A stretch of 64,000 nucleotides of DNA from Planococcus plakortidis. GTDB taxonomy: Bacteria; Bacillota; Bacilli; Bacillales_A; Planococcaceae. The notes under the pieces are model-generated. The model was not told the origin of the DNA. It did no database searches and saw only the letters and a program-made list of their open reading frames with translations. Within the stretch, counting starts at the first letter, position 1. Every line of letters begins with the position of its first letter. The stretch spans positions 2,882,501 through 2,946,500 of the forward strand of contig NZ_CP016539.2 of the NCBI RefSeq assembly GCF_001687605.2, read 5' to 3'. Below, one piece after another: positions 1 through 8,744 of this stretch. Both the position numbers and the translations under genes were made by a program.

Positions 1-125
1 GTTTTTTCTTCGATGACATAACGTACCGTCTCGCGGGGACGCGTCCAAATGGCTGTAAACGGATTCAATTCAGCGTATGCAGCCGGCTTATTCATGAAGA
101 TACCTCTTGTGTTTTGCTTGTTCAT
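1..125 (-). CDS. Yip1-family membrane protein, N-terminal fragment
   Basis: Only the first 41 codons are in the window; the gene continues off the left edge. The visible N-terminus contains LNPFTAIWTRPRETVRYV, a pattern that in bacterial Yip1-domain proteins lies just before the first membrane helix. In-frame ATGs occur at 125 and 95. The one at 125 is preferred because GGGGGAGAG lies about 11 nt upstream. Yip1-domain proteins are polytopic and of unknown role in Bacillota. The family call is tentative because no membrane segment is visible. Confidence 0.5.
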   Translation of the reverse strand, partial: MNKQNTRGIFMNKPAAYAELNPFTAIWTRPRETVRYVIEEK

Positions 126-220
126 TACCCATGACTCTCTCCCCCTTTTATTTCCATCTAATCATACCGTTCTATATTTGTAAATGAATGGAAAGGAAAG
201 TTTGTACCCTTTCTACAGCA

Positions 221-253
221 AAAAAAAGCTTAAGCAGCTATCGCTTAAGCTTT
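221..253 (-). terminator. Rho-independent terminator of the SDR pair
   Basis: GCTTAAGC arms (228-235 and 243-250) form a hairpin. Read on the minus strand it is followed by a run of eight T (A run at 220-227). The right arm overlaps the TAA stop of the dehydrogenase that ends at 245. Confidence 0.75.
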
Positions 254-1132
254 CGGGTTGCTATCGTCAGGTTCTTTCGCTGCGTTTTCCGGTTCATGGA
301 GCGTTCCGCTATGCGGTGCTTCCGGCGGTGTTTTCTCCAAATTCATCTTGATGAAGTTTGCCGAGCGCTTTTCCAGCATCTTCGGGGCCATCCGCGTCAA
401 TAAACGCACGGTTTTCATCTTCCGGCCGACTTCCACGACTTCCTTCGGCTCATCAATCAAATCGATGATCGCCTTGACTGCTTGCATCGGGTCATCCATG
501 GGCTTCATGTCGACCACATGGCCCGAGTAGTTGCCGGCGTGTTCGAACCATGGGGTATCGGTCGCCCACGGAAGCACCGAGCAGACATGGATGTCGCCGT
601 AACCCTCGAGTTTCACTTCTTCATTGAGCGCCGAACTGAAACCGAGGACGGCGTGCTTGCTGGCGCTGTAGCCGGTGAAATAAGGAAATGCGACATCGCT
701 CGCCACCGATCCGATATTGATCAAAATGCCGCTTCCGGCCTCCTTGAAATGGCGAAGCGCAAAATGGCTGCCGTTGACCGTCCCTTTGACGTTCACTTCC
801 ACCATGCGCGCGAGATCTTCCAGCGGGATTTCAGTAAATGGGCCGATCACGCCGACGCCTGCGTTATTGATCCACACATCGATCCTGCCGAAACTGGTCA
901 GCGCTTCTTCGAATAGCCACGCGACATCCGCTTCACGGCTGACATCCATCGTAACCGCAATGGCGTTCGGGCCGAGTTCGCTCGCAAGCGCTTCGATCAA
1001 GCCGGTGCGCCGTGCCGCCAGGACCAGATTCGCGCCATCCTTCGCCAATTGGCGCGCCACTTCTTTGCCGAGCCCGCTGGAGGCGCCGGTGATGACGATT
1101 GTCTTGCCGCGCCGTGATTTTTCCTGTACCAT
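245..1132 (-). CDS. SDR family NAD(P)-dependent oxidoreductase (downstream paralogue)
   Basis: Classical short-chain dehydrogenase of 295 aa. It has the cofactor glycine motif TGASSGLG near residue 17, NNAGVGV near residue 90, a catalytic Ser in INIGSVAS and the YSASK active-site pair near residue 155. The C-terminal ~60 residues are a charged tail seen in the broad-specificity cytosolic SDR group. The ATG at 1132 follows an AAGGAGGGGG site. It is the second gene of a tandem pair: the upstream paralogue ends only 18 nt before this start, so the two are probably co-transcribed and share a terminator. The sequences align along their whole length, implying tandem duplication. Substrate is unknown. 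Confidence 0.85.
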   Translation of the reverse strand: MVQEKSRRGKTIVITGASSGLGKEVARQLAKDGANLVLAARRTGLIEALASELGPNAIAVTMDVSREADVAWLFEEALTSFGRIDVWINNAGVGVIGPFTEIPLEDLARMVEVNVKGTVNGSHFALRHFKEAGSGILINIGSVASDVAFPYFTGYSASKHAVLGFSSALNEEVKLEGYGDIHVCSVLPWATDTPWFEHAGNYSGHVVDMKPMDDPMQAVKAIIDLIDEPKEVVEVGRKMKTVRLLTRMAPKMLEKRSANFIKMNLEKTPPEAPHSGTLHEPENAAKEPDDSNPKA

Positions 1133-1150
1133 GCCGCCCCCCTCCTTTCG

Positions 1151-2059
1151 TCACTGTTCTTCTTGTTGTTCAAAGCGTTCCCGCAAATCCCCTGTCACCG
1201 CATGGCCCTCTTCCACCGGCTCGTGCAGGCTGCCGGAAGTCAGTTCCGCTGCCGGCGCCGATTCAATCATTTCCTTAAGTTCTTCGCCACTGAGGCCTTT
1301 CGCGAATGATGGCAGGAACTGCCCGAGAAAGGCTGCGGCTTTTCCCTTGCCGCCGACTTCCACATTCTTTTTCGGCTCCTCGATCAACTCGAGAATGGCA
1401 TCGATCACCTTGGCCGGATCGTCCGGCGGCCCGACCAGTATTTCATGCCCGGAGTAATTGGCTGCATGTTCTGTCCACGGCGTGTCGGTGACCCATGGGT
1501 CGATTGAACAGACATGGATATCGGGGTAGTCTTCCAGCCGGAGTTCCTCGTACAAACCGTTCGATAATCCGCTGACGCCGAATTTACTGCCGGTATAGGC
1601 AGCCCCGTAAGGCATCGGGATCTTGCTCGCAAATGACGAGACATTGATCAAGATGCCGGACTGCTGCTGTTTGAATCGGCGCAACGCAAAATGGCTGCCA
1701 TACATGGTGCCGAGCAGATTCACTTCCACCGTCCGGTTCAAATCACGCAGCGGTGTATCGATAAAGGGGCCGTAGACGCCGATTCCTGCGTTGTTGATCC
1801 ACACGTCGATGCGCCCGAAATTATTCACCGCCGCCCTGTGCAAACTTTCCACATCCTTCACCTGGCTGACATCAGCTGTCACCGGGATGACCAATGGCCC
1901 GAGCGAGTCCGCGAGCTCTTCGATGAGCCGTGTCCTGCGGGCAGCAATGACCAATTTCGCTTGTTCACCCGCCAAACGTTCCGCCAGCCCGCGGCCGATT
2001 CCGCTTGACGCTCCTGTAATGACCACGACTTTGCCTTGATTCGAATGCCTTGCCCCCAC
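1151..2059 (-). CDS. SDR family NAD(P)-dependent oxidoreductase (upstream paralogue)
   Basis: A 302-aa short-chain dehydrogenase closely resembling the next gene. TGASSGIG binds the cofactor; NNAGIGV, INVSSFAS and YTGSK supply the Asn-Ser-Tyr-Lys catalytic tetrad. Conserved paralogue-specific strings such as FGRIDVWINNAG, GSHFALRRFK and NYSGH occur in both genes. The C-terminus is more acidic (ending near FEQQEEQ) than that of the partner. No dedicated regulator is adjacent. The start at 2059 is the furthest in-frame start and leaves the fold intact. The reaction is inferred only at class level (NAD(P)-dependent carbonyl/alcohol oxidoreduction). Confidence 0.85.
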   Translation of the reverse strand: MGARHSNQGKVVVITGASSGIGRGLAERLAGEQAKLVIAARRTRLIEELADSLGPLVIPVTADVSQVKDVESLHRAAVNNFGRIDVWINNAGIGVYGPFIDTPLRDLNRTVEVNLLGTMYGSHFALRRFKQQQSGILINVSSFASKIPMPYGAAYTGSKFGVSGLSNGLYEELRLEDYPDIHVCSIDPWVTDTPWTEHAANYSGHEILVGPPDDPAKVIDAILELIEEPKKNVEVGGKGKAAAFLGQFLPSFAKGLSGEELKEMIESAPAAELTSGSLHEPVEEGHAVTGDLRERFEQQEEQ

Positions 2060-2230
2060 AGCGCTCGCCTCCTTCTTAAAAAAGCGCAGAATTTTGTATT
2101 AATTTACCCTTTTTAAACATCCAAGAAACGCTTCATGCCGCCAGTTGAAAAGAACAGTTCTAAAGGTTTACTTGGGTTTCCCCTTCCCCGCCCAAACGCC
2201 TACGCAAGGGGAGTGTTCCTCGTTTTTGTA

Positions 2231-2270
2231 TAGAAAAAGAGCGGCACCGGTAAAAGGGCCGCTCTTTCTA
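2231..2270 (-). terminator. Terminator of the sigma/anti-sigma operon
   Basis: AGAGCGGC (2238-2245) pairs with GCCGCTCT (2258-2265), extended by AAA/TTT flanks. On the minus strand it lies just after the anti-sigma stop codon. Confidence 0.75.
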
Positions 2271-2290
2271 AACATCATGCGGAAACGCAT

Positions 2291-3040
2291 TTATGCTTCG
2301 GGATCGATCGCTGCGCTCAGGACGATTTCTCCCTGCGGCGCCGTATTTCCGCGGTTCGGTTCCAATGTCACCGCGATGGTATCCCATCCTTCTGTATCTT
2401 CATCGAGACTGAAGAAGACCGCACCTTCATTTTCCTGGCTTGGCGTGAATGCGCCGGCCGGAATCGGCTGGCCGTCTTTCAATAGCCATACTTGATAGAC
2501 TTGGTCTCCGCTCGTCGGTTCGAGCTGATTTGCCTGAACCAAGAGATTCAATGCCCCTTCTTCATGGACCAGGGCAGCTGTACCGGTTCCTTCAAATGCT
2601 TCGCTTGCCTGCAAATCCACTGTTTCAAAAGCGACTTCAGGCGCTGCCGGCGCGTCCGGGCGGTCATTCAATTCATAGAACGCATACGCGTTCCCGAGCA
2701 GCGACACAAGCAGCGCCGCCGCGACGAGCGGTGTCCACTTCGATGTTCTGAATCCGCGCTTTGCCATGGTGGCAGGAGGCGCCGGTCTATCGCGTGTTGG
2801 CCGCTCTTCTGCCAAAGGTGCCGGTTGCTCCTCCTCGTCGAAGACCGCATCCAAAATACGGGCTTTCATGCCGGCATCCGGTTCAACCGGTTCTGCAAGA
2901 TAAGGGAGTTCGCCTGTCGCGTCAACGATTTCACGACATTCCGGACATTCCGCTAAATGTGCTTCAAATTGCTTTCGTTCTTCTTCATTCAATGTGCCGT
3001 TCAGGTAATCGATCAAGTGGTCACAATTCGCGTTTGTCAT
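2291..3040 (-). CDS. Anti-sigma factor, zinc-finger and RskA type
   Basis: The 249-aa membrane protein has an N-terminal anti-sigma zinc finger (His28-x3-Cys32-x2-Cys35 in HLAECPEC, residues 1-40), a linker, one transmembrane helix near residues 100-120 (WTPLVAAALLVSLLGNAYAF) and an extracytoplasmic RskA-like domain with the GDQVYQVWLLKDGQPIPAGAF motif. Such proteins hold a cognate ECF sigma factor at the membrane and release it on proteolysis. Its start lies inside the 3' end of the sigma gene (20-nt overlap), so the pair is translationally coupled. The trigger and the regulon are not visible. No protease gene is adjacent. Confidence 0.85.
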   Translation of the reverse strand: MTNANCDHLIDYLNGTLNEEERKQFEAHLAECPECREIVDATGELPYLAEPVEPDAGMKARILDAVFDEEEQPAPLAEERPTRDRPAPPATMAKRGFRTSKWTPLVAAALLVSLLGNAYAFYELNDRPDAPAAPEVAFETVDLQASEAFEGTGTAALVHEEGALNLLVQANQLEPTSGDQVYQVWLLKDGQPIPAGAFTPSQENEGAVFFSLDEDTEGWDTIAVTLEPNRGNTAPQGEIVLSAAIDPEA

Positions 3041-3599
3041 CCGGAATTCCCCCTTCCTGCACCAGTTGCAAGGATGTCTTCAATTTCTTTAATGCCAAGC
3101 GGATCCTGCTCTTGACGGTACCGAGCGGAATGCCGCATTGTTCGGCAATCGTTTCATGCGTATAACCCTTGAAATAAAATAGCTGCACCATTTTTTGCTG
3201 TTCCTCCGATAAATGCCGGACGGCTTGATGGATCTGTTCGCTCTTCTCTTGCCATTCGGCCGTTTCTTCAACCGAAGAATCGGTACTTTCCACTTCCGCG
3301 ATGTCATCCAGCGGAACGGAAGGTTTTTTCTGTTTGCGGATCAAATCCACTGCCGCATTGCGCGACATCGTCACCAGCCAGGCAACGAACTTTCCTTTAC
3401 TCTCGTCATAACTGCCAACTCCGCGCCACACTTTAACGAATACTTCCTGCAATGCTTCCTCTGCCAAACCACGGTCTCCCGTCATTTTGCATAAATAGGA
3501 AAACAGCATTTTTTCGTAGCGGTCGTACAATTCCTCGAGCGCGGCCTTATCTTTACCCCTGACGCGCTCGTACAGCAATGCGTCTGAATTTTTTTCCAT
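3021..3599 (-). CDS. ECF RNA polymerase sigma factor, SigK/RpoE-like
   Basis: A 192-aa group IV sigma factor. Region 2 (about residues 22-95) includes YDRYEKMLFSYLCKMTGD and the DNA-melting segment around FVAWLVTMSRNAAVDLIRKQ. Region 4 (about 130-185) has the helix-turn-helix YTHETIAEQCGIPLGTVKSR. There is no region 1 or 3, as expected for ECF factors. The gene is upstream of, and overlaps, an RskA-type anti-sigma gene, the standard arrangement for a membrane-signalled regulator. Whether it controls its own operon is unknown; no promoter was confidently recognised upstream. Confidence 0.9.
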   Translation of the reverse strand: MEKNSDALLYERVRGKDKAALEELYDRYEKMLFSYLCKMTGDRGLAEEALQEVFVKVWRGVGSYDESKGKFVAWLVTMSRNAAVDLIRKQKKPSVPLDDIAEVESTDSSVEETAEWQEKSEQIHQAVRHLSEEQQKMVQLFYFKGYTHETIAEQCGIPLGTVKSRIRLALKKLKTSLQLVQEGGIPDDKREL

Positions 3600-3976
3600 G
3601 CCGTGTCCCCTTTGTTACAGATTTCGTATACCTAGCTTACTATATTCCGCGGCATTTCGCTTAATTGACTCTGTTTGCTTGTTACTTATTCAACGCAGCA
3701 TAAACGGATATAGTTCACTTTTTCTTTACTATATCTTCCCTTTTCGCCGCTAAATGTGTCTAAAAAAGGGCAATTGCTAATTTTTCATTTCCACCAAAAA
3801 AACTTCCTTTCCAGTGATCTAAATTACTATTTTTTTCGTTATTACAATATATGGACTATAATAATCGAATCTATGCTTCAGGAATTCAGCATCAATTCAA
3901 GCACTGTGATCCGCTTGCATGCTATTACTTATGAATAAAGCCATCAATTACAGGACCACGAAAGGTGGATGTGCAG
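3600..3976. other. Intergenic region between divergent sigma and sortase genes
   Basis: AT-rich DNA between two divergent genes. It must hold both promoters, but I could not pick an unambiguous -35/-10 pair or operator. Short open frames here have no ribosome-binding site and no recognisable product. Confidence 0.5.
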
Positions 3977-4960
3977 ATGAGACAATATTTAATCATGGGA
4001 TTGGCCACAGCCCTTTGTATCACCTTATTTTTCATTTTAGATCCGCTGAATGGAAACAATCCCGCAAAACCCGAACCCAAACAACAAGAGACGGCGCAGG
4101 CCACAGCCAAACCGGCTGAACAGAAAACGCCGAGCGAGCGCTTGGATACGCAGTACAAAGACAAGATCGCCGAATTCCCGGTGCGCCCAGCACAGCAGGA
4201 AAAGCTTTCTGAACTGCGCCAAGAGCGGCTGGACAATCTCCAGGGCATGAAGCCTGTACGCATTTCAATTCCTTCCATCGGCGTCGATGCGGCGATTGAA
4301 GAAACCGGCGTCTTGGACAACGGCGAGATGGGCGTGCCGGAAGACGTCGACCAAGTCGGTTGGTTCGAACCGGGCTTTCAAGCCGGCGCAGAAGGAAACG
4401 CTGTGCTGGCAGGGCACGTCGACAGCCTCACCGGCCCCGCCGTCTTTTATGAACTGGACCAGCTGGAAAAAGGCGATCAATTCACGCTGGCGGATGCAGA
4501 TGGGCGCGAGATGGTGTTCGAAGTCCGCGGCACCTCGAGTTACATCACGGACGAAGCGCCCGTCGAAGAAATCTTCGGCCGCTCGGACCAGCGCATGGTC
4601 AACTTGATCACCTGTACTGGCGACTTTAACCGCGATATCGGCTCACACGAAGAACGCCTCGTCGTCTCAGCTGAACTCATCTCCGATTCCGCAATGAAAG
4701 AACAGGCACCCGATGCACCCGACAATCTGAAACTTACGGCCACCGCCTTATCCTGGCACGCCGTACGCGACGATGCAGTCATCGGCTACCGCGTCTACGA
4801 AGAAGACCTCGAGAGCGGCGAATCCGAACAAATCGCCACCGTTTCCTTATTCGAACGCAAAAGCATCCCGCTTAAAGCCGACGAATCGAAGCGCTATTAC
4901 GTCGTAGCCGTCAACGTCGATTTGAAAGAATCCAAGAAAGCCTATATACCTGAAGAATAA
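3977..4960 (+). CDS. Sortase with C-terminal fibronectin-III-like domain
   Basis: Membrane-anchored transpeptidase of 327 aa. An N-terminal signal anchor (residues 1-25) is followed by a Lys/Gln/Pro-rich linker and a sortase domain (about 90-235) with catalytic His147 in AGHVD, Cys213 in LITCTGD and Arg227 in EERLVV. This resembles the class F/small sortases. The remaining ~90 residues look like a fibronectin type III fold (ALSWHAVRDDAVIGYRVYEE). A GTG at 3965 is in frame, but the ATG at 3977 is better placed behind AAAGGTGG. A possible substrate with an MPSTG motif is encoded at 6214-7572. The FN3 tail on a sortase is uncommon and may position the enzyme in the wall. Confidence 0.85.
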   Translation: MRQYLIMGLATALCITLFFILDPLNGNNPAKPEPKQQETAQATAKPAEQKTPSERLDTQYKDKIAEFPVRPAQQEKLSELRQERLDNLQGMKPVRISIPSIGVDAAIEETGVLDNGEMGVPEDVDQVGWFEPGFQAGAEGNAVLAGHVDSLTGPAVFYELDQLEKGDQFTLADADGREMVFEVRGTSSYITDEAPVEEIFGRSDQRMVNLITCTGDFNRDIGSHEERLVVSAELISDSAMKEQAPDAPDNLKLTATALSWHAVRDDAVIGYRVYEEDLESGESEQIATVSLFERKSIPLKADESKRYYVVAVNVDLKESKKAYIPEE

Positions 4961-4962
4961 CG

Positions 4963-5001
4963 AATCCCCTTGTCCGGTCATGCCGGGCAGGGGATTTTTT
5001 T
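4963..5001 (+). terminator. Terminator of the sortase gene
   Basis: ATCCCCTTGTCCGG pairs imperfectly with CCGGGCAGGGGAT, followed by TTTTTTT. It lies directly after the sortase stop. Confidence 0.8.
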
Positions 5002-5070
5002 ATGTAAGACAGGAAGTGTGAAAGTGAATAAAAGAATTATAGGAAAAGCTCTCGCTTTTCGACTGCGTTG

Positions 5071-5180
5071 CAGGGGCACGCTTTCCGGAGGGCTCGCATT
5101 GAGCCGCTTCGTCGCTGCGCTCCTGCAGGGTCTCAATTGTCTCGCTAATCCTCCCGGAGTCGGCCCCTTCCACTCCGTCT
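5071..5180. repeat. Bacillales-type intergenic repeat, copy 1
   Basis: GC-rich element with the conserved wording ACGCTTTCCGG, GAGCCGCTTCGTCGCTGCGC, TCCTGCAGGGTCTC and CCCGGAGTC. CCGGAGG/CCTCCCGG and CATTGAG/CTCAATTG are inverted pairs, so a transcript could fold. Elements with this wording are familiar between genes in Bacillus relatives; their function is not established. A truncated copy occurs at 13170-13219. Confidence 0.6.
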
Positions 5181-5348
5181 CTAGTTTTAGAAGTAAAAGA
5201 ATTTTTTATGTACACTCAATTAAAAATGTGGAAATACTTCATATTTTGCACCTCATATCTTTTGTAGCAAAGAGAATGAGATTTTTTGGCCTAATCTTCA
5301 AACAAGATATTCGGTTCAAGCACCAATTCGTCAGATGCCACATCTTAA

Positions 5349-6111
5349 GAAGCGATTCCCCCACTAGCCGGCAACTGCATATAGAAGCAGATCCATTTGA
5401 ACAAACTGCACACAACGAAATCTCCAAGCCACCTAGCGCCTAGGGTGAGCCGACGCCGTAAGACAGGTGCTTTTCCTGGCTTGCGGCTAAAGGCCAACCC
5501 AAAGCAAGGCGGCGACTATGAACGTGAAGCCAGAATCGAATGCCAAAGCAGTTTGTCAGGCAAACTCTCACTACCTGCTTCAAGCTTGTCTCAGGAAGCG
5601 ATTCCCCCACTTGCCGGCAACTGCGTATTGAAGCAGATCTGATTAAACGCATCCGACTCAACGAAATCTCCCAGCCGCCGAGCGCCAAGGGTGAGCCGAT
5701 GCCGTAAGACAAGCGCTCTTCTTGGCTTACGGCAAGAGGCCAACCCAAAGCAAGGCGGCGACTATTCAGATGACACTTTAATAGAATACCGGAACAATTC
5801 CACAAGCAAACCCTCGCTATCTCATTACACACTAGACTTGGGAAGCGATTCCCCCACTAGACGGCAACTGACTAAAGAAGCAAATCCGATTAAACAATCT
5901 GCACACAATCAAAGCTCCCAGCCGCCGAGCGCCAAGGGTGAGCCGATGCTGTAAGACAAGTGCTCTTCTTGGCTTATGGCAACAGGCCAACCCAAAGCAA
6001 GGCGGCGACTGCCAACATGAAACCCAAATCGAATGTCGAAACAGTTTCACACGTAAACTCCCGCTAACTTCATTCCCTTACTGCTCGTAAAGCGACCTCC
6101 CCACTAGCCAG
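5349..6111. repeat. Tandem array of ~247-bp repeats
   Basis: Three units start with GAAGCGATTCCCCCAC at 5349, 5595 and 5842, and a truncated fourth starts at 6089 (spacing 246, 247 and 247 bp). Each unit carries GCCGGCAACTG-like, GCGCCAAGGGTGAGCCGA, CCGTAAGACAAG and CCAACCCAAAGCAAGGCGG blocks separated by diverged AT-rich DNA. GCCGCCGAGCG and GCAAGGCGGCG within a unit are complementary, so each unit could form a long stem. Frames through it are stop-rich or low complexity and no ribosome-binding site precedes them, so I do not call proteins here. The array fills the gap between the sortase and its likely substrate. Confidence 0.8.
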
Positions 6112-6160
6112 CAAATTGATTGAAAAAGAACCCAGAAAATTCTCCACCTTATTTTCACCA

Positions 6161-6197
6161 TAAAAAAAGCCGGAGAGCTTCAATCCTCTCCGGCTTT
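6161..6197 (-). terminator. Terminator of the surface-protein gene
   Basis: AAAGCCGGAGAG (6166-6177) pairs with CTCTCCGGCTTT (6186-6197). On the minus strand it is followed by seven T. Confidence 0.85.
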
Positions 6198-6213
6198 CAA
6201 AATCATTTCGTCA

Positions 6214-7572
6214 TTATTGTTTTCTTGTGCGAACAGCGACTGTCGTGATCAATGCCGCAAGCAATAGTCCAGCCAATACGTATAGGTAAGGGGCTGTTGA
6301 GTTGGCACTCATGCCGCCCATTCCTGTTGAAGGCATTTCGGATGGCATTGCCGCTTCACCGAATTCTTCAGGGAACTGGTCCGTGATCGCTGCGGACAAT
6401 CCAGCAGCCGGCATCGTCATGTGCGCGTAAGCTTCGCGGATTGAAGCGTAAGCCGTTTCGTAATCTCCAGCGACATAGCTGTCGAATGCTGTCAGCAATT
6501 GATCGACGTGCGCCGTCAAGCCTTCTTCCAGTGCATCCGCCGGTACGCGGCCTTCTGTTGCAGCGTCAAGAAGTGCTGCTTGCTCGACGATGTACTCGTC
6601 AAGGTCCGCTTTCGCTTGTTCTTGGCCTTCTGTATTTTCTTCTGCAGTGGCCGTTACATAATCAACGAAGTAGCCGATGTGGGAGCCCCAGATTTCAGAG
6701 AACTGCTGCCCGGCTTCTTCGCCGTAAACAGAACCGACCGCTGCAGACAGGTCATCTGCGTTCGCGAGGAGCGCCGCCGCTGCCTGATCGAAGCTTTCCG
6801 CCCCGTCAACGCCGTCTTGCATCGCCATTGCCGCGAGTCCCGCATGTTCCGTGAACGTCATGTTCAATCCTGCACGAAGGTCAACAGCTGGCGTATCCGG
6901 ATTGGTGTTATCGAACTTCTCAGGGAACTGGTCCGTGATGGCGATCGACAATGTTTCCGCGAACATGCTCATATGGTGGATGGATTCGCGCTCTGAAGCG
7001 TAAGCCGTTTCGAAATCGCCTTCAGCGTATGCGTCGAACGCTGTGATCAATTGATCAACGTGCGCATCCAAGCCTTCTGTGACAGCGGATTCCGTCAAAC
7101 GCCCTTCTGTTGCCGTATCGAAGAATTTCGCTTGCTCGGTTTTGTAAGCGTCCAAGTCGGCCAATGCTTTTTCACGGCCTTCTTCATTGCCTTCTGCCGT
7201 TGCTGTCACGTAATCAACGAAATAGCCGATGTGTGACTGCCAGATGGCGTCGAACTGCTCTGCGCCTTCATCGCCGTAAACGGAAGCGACTGCCGCTTTC
7301 AAGTCTTCCGCGTTTGCCAATAACGCGCCGGATGCCTGTTCGAAATCTTCCGCGCCGTCCACGCCTTTACGCATCGCTTCGACTGCCAGGAAAGCATGTT
7401 CAGTCAATACCGTATCCAGTGCGATGCGAAGTTCCGCCGCTTTCGTTGCTGTCGGCGCTTCCATCTGCGCTTCGCTGTGCCCTCCGCCGTGGCTGTCTGC
7501 AAGTGCTGCTGTCGGTACTAATAAGGATAGGCTTAGTGGAAGTGCCACCAATAGTTTATTCATCTTCATCAT
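6214..7572 (-). CDS. Repeat-containing surface protein with LPXTG-like sorting signal
   Basis: A secreted 452-aa protein. Signal peptide residues 1-25 (LLVALPLSLSLLVPTAALA) are followed by two homologous ~175-residue helical domains (about 45-220 and 230-405). Each has the order LTEHA/FTEHA, SHIGYFVDYVTATAE, AHVDQL-x-TAFD, ETAYAS and AITDQFPE. The C-terminus reads MPSTGMGG, then a hydrophobic helix and RTRKQ, matching the layout of a sortase sorting signal with Met in place of Leu. The regularly placed His residues could bind metal, but that is conjecture. The domain family was not recognised. GAGGAG precedes the start. The nearby sortase is the natural candidate to anchor it. Confidence 0.7.
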   Translation of the reverse strand: MMKMNKLLVALPLSLSLLVPTAALADSHGGGHSEAQMEAPTATKAAELRIALDTVLTEHAFLAVEAMRKGVDGAEDFEQASGALLANAEDLKAAVASVYGDEGAEQFDAIWQSHIGYFVDYVTATAEGNEEGREKALADLDAYKTEQAKFFDTATEGRLTESAVTEGLDAHVDQLITAFDAYAEGDFETAYASERESIHHMSMFAETLSIAITDQFPEKFDNTNPDTPAVDLRAGLNMTFTEHAGLAAMAMQDGVDGAESFDQAAAALLANADDLSAAVGSVYGEEAGQQFSEIWGSHIGYFVDYVTATAEENTEGQEQAKADLDEYIVEQAALLDAATEGRVPADALEEGLTAHVDQLLTAFDSYVAGDYETAYASIREAYAHMTMPAAGLSAAITDQFPEEFGEAAMPSEMPSTGMGGMSANSTAPYLYVLAGLLLAALITTVAVRTRKQ

Positions 7573-7735
7573 CCATCACTCCTCAGTTGTTTTTAGTGTT
7601 CTACTAGCTCAACGGGAGGGAGATCGGTTTAGATCACTTTTTTTCAAAAAACTTTTTAAATTTGCAGAATCCACTGATTCCATGCAACAAATCGATGCTA
7701 TGCTAAATGAAAATGAACGGACAGGAGCGACGCAT

Positions 7736-8206
7736 ATGCAGGCTTTTTGCGAACAGGTATTTCATCAATTGGAACTGATCGTCACATCCACCAGCGAATT
7801 GATCTCTTCCATAGAAGAAAGCGATTGGGAGATGCGGCCGACTGCCGGGAGATTTTCGATAGGGGAACTCGCCGGCCACATTGCACTGATCTGCGAAGCA
7901 GACACACGCATTGCAAATGGGGCGTCCGAAGCCGAAATGAAGGCATTTTACAGTTCGAGGACACCCATTTCAAAAAAACAAGCCCTTATTGAATTGGCGC
8001 ACAGCTTTGAGGAGCTGAAAAACAATTATCTTCCATTAACTGAAAGCGAACTCCGGAAAATCCACATCGCTTATTGGGGCGTCAGTTACAGCCGCTTCGA
8101 ATGGCTGCTCGAAACCCTCGTCCATCTCACCCATCACCGCGGGCAATTACATGCCATGCTGGTCCATCATGCCGGAAAGGATCCAAAGATTGCACTTTTC
8201 GAATAA
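7736..8206 (+). CDS. DinB-family metal-dependent hydrolase/transferase fold protein
   Basis: A 156-aa DinB/YfiT-like four-helix protein. The three expected metal-ligand positions are visible: His in ELAGHIALI and the HHRGQL motif in VHLTHHRGQLHAML. Other members are small-thiol-dependent enzymes (for example bacillithiol transferases) or of unknown function, so the reaction is not assigned. The ATG at 7736 is chosen because AGGAG lies 8 nt before it. The same frame is open upstream, but this region overlaps the promoter zone of the divergent surface-protein gene. It stands as a single gene. Confidence 0.75.
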   Translation: MQAFCEQVFHQLELIVTSTSELISSIEESDWEMRPTAGRFSIGELAGHIALICEADTRIANGASEAEMKAFYSSRTPISKKQALIELAHSFEELKNNYLPLTESELRKIHIAYWGVSYSRFEWLLETLVHLTHHRGQLHAMLVHHAGKDPKIALFE

Positions 8207-8302
8207 ACTCCCCGAAACACATGGCGCTGTGCTTATGTATTTTCTGTTTCGGGTATGGACAAAGACCTAATCGAAAACAAACGGAAAGCCAGGTGCATTT
8301 AC

Positions 8303-8605
8303 ATGTTTCCATTCAACCAGCCCGATCTGTCGCGCATTAAAGAAGTAAATCCCGAGACGCTCGGCGAAGAGTATCCGATTCGGCGCCCGGTCGTCGAAAC
8401 GACGCTGTATTCGGCCTATTTCGTCCCGGCACAAGGAACGGAAGGCCCGCCGTATGACATCCTTATCATCAAGCACCCGCCCGCCACACCGGTTTCAGCT
8501 TTTCTTTGGTGCCGGCGCATCGAAGGCACCGGGACCAAAATGGAAGTCGTCAAGGAACTTCATCATGCCATCGATTATATGAAGACCTCGCGCCACAGCT
8601 ACTAA
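8303..8605 (+). CDS. Conserved-looking protein of unknown function, 100 aa
   Basis: Not recognised. The small soluble protein reads MFPFNQPDLSRIKEV and then a mixed alpha/beta pattern with hydrophobic strands (YSAYFVPA, YDILIIKH, VSAFLWCRRI) and a C-terminal helix. There is no signal or membrane segment. The ATG at 8303 follows AGGTG by 8 nt; an upstream ATG at 8255 lacks a site. It sits between the DinB-like gene and the c-di-GMP enzyme, all on the plus strand but with separate spacing, so no functional link is claimed. Confidence 0.6.
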   Translation: MFPFNQPDLSRIKEVNPETLGEEYPIRRPVVETTLYSAYFVPAQGTEGPPYDILIIKHPPATPVSAFLWCRRIEGTGTKMEVVKELHHAIDYMKTSRHSY

Positions 8606-8744
8606 TTGTGGACATATTTTTTCTTGTTTAGTTGCCAAAATTTCCTTTTGAATATAATCTATATGGGTATTTTTTCTGTACTTTTGAACTGCCGAACTGG
8701 GATATAATAATCCCCATACTATCATCGCGAAAGGATTGTTCCCC

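Noticed and set aside
5397-6050. Short frames within the 247-bp repeats
   Set aside because: They recur because the DNA repeats; no start sites with ribosome-binding sequences, and the frame is not kept between units.
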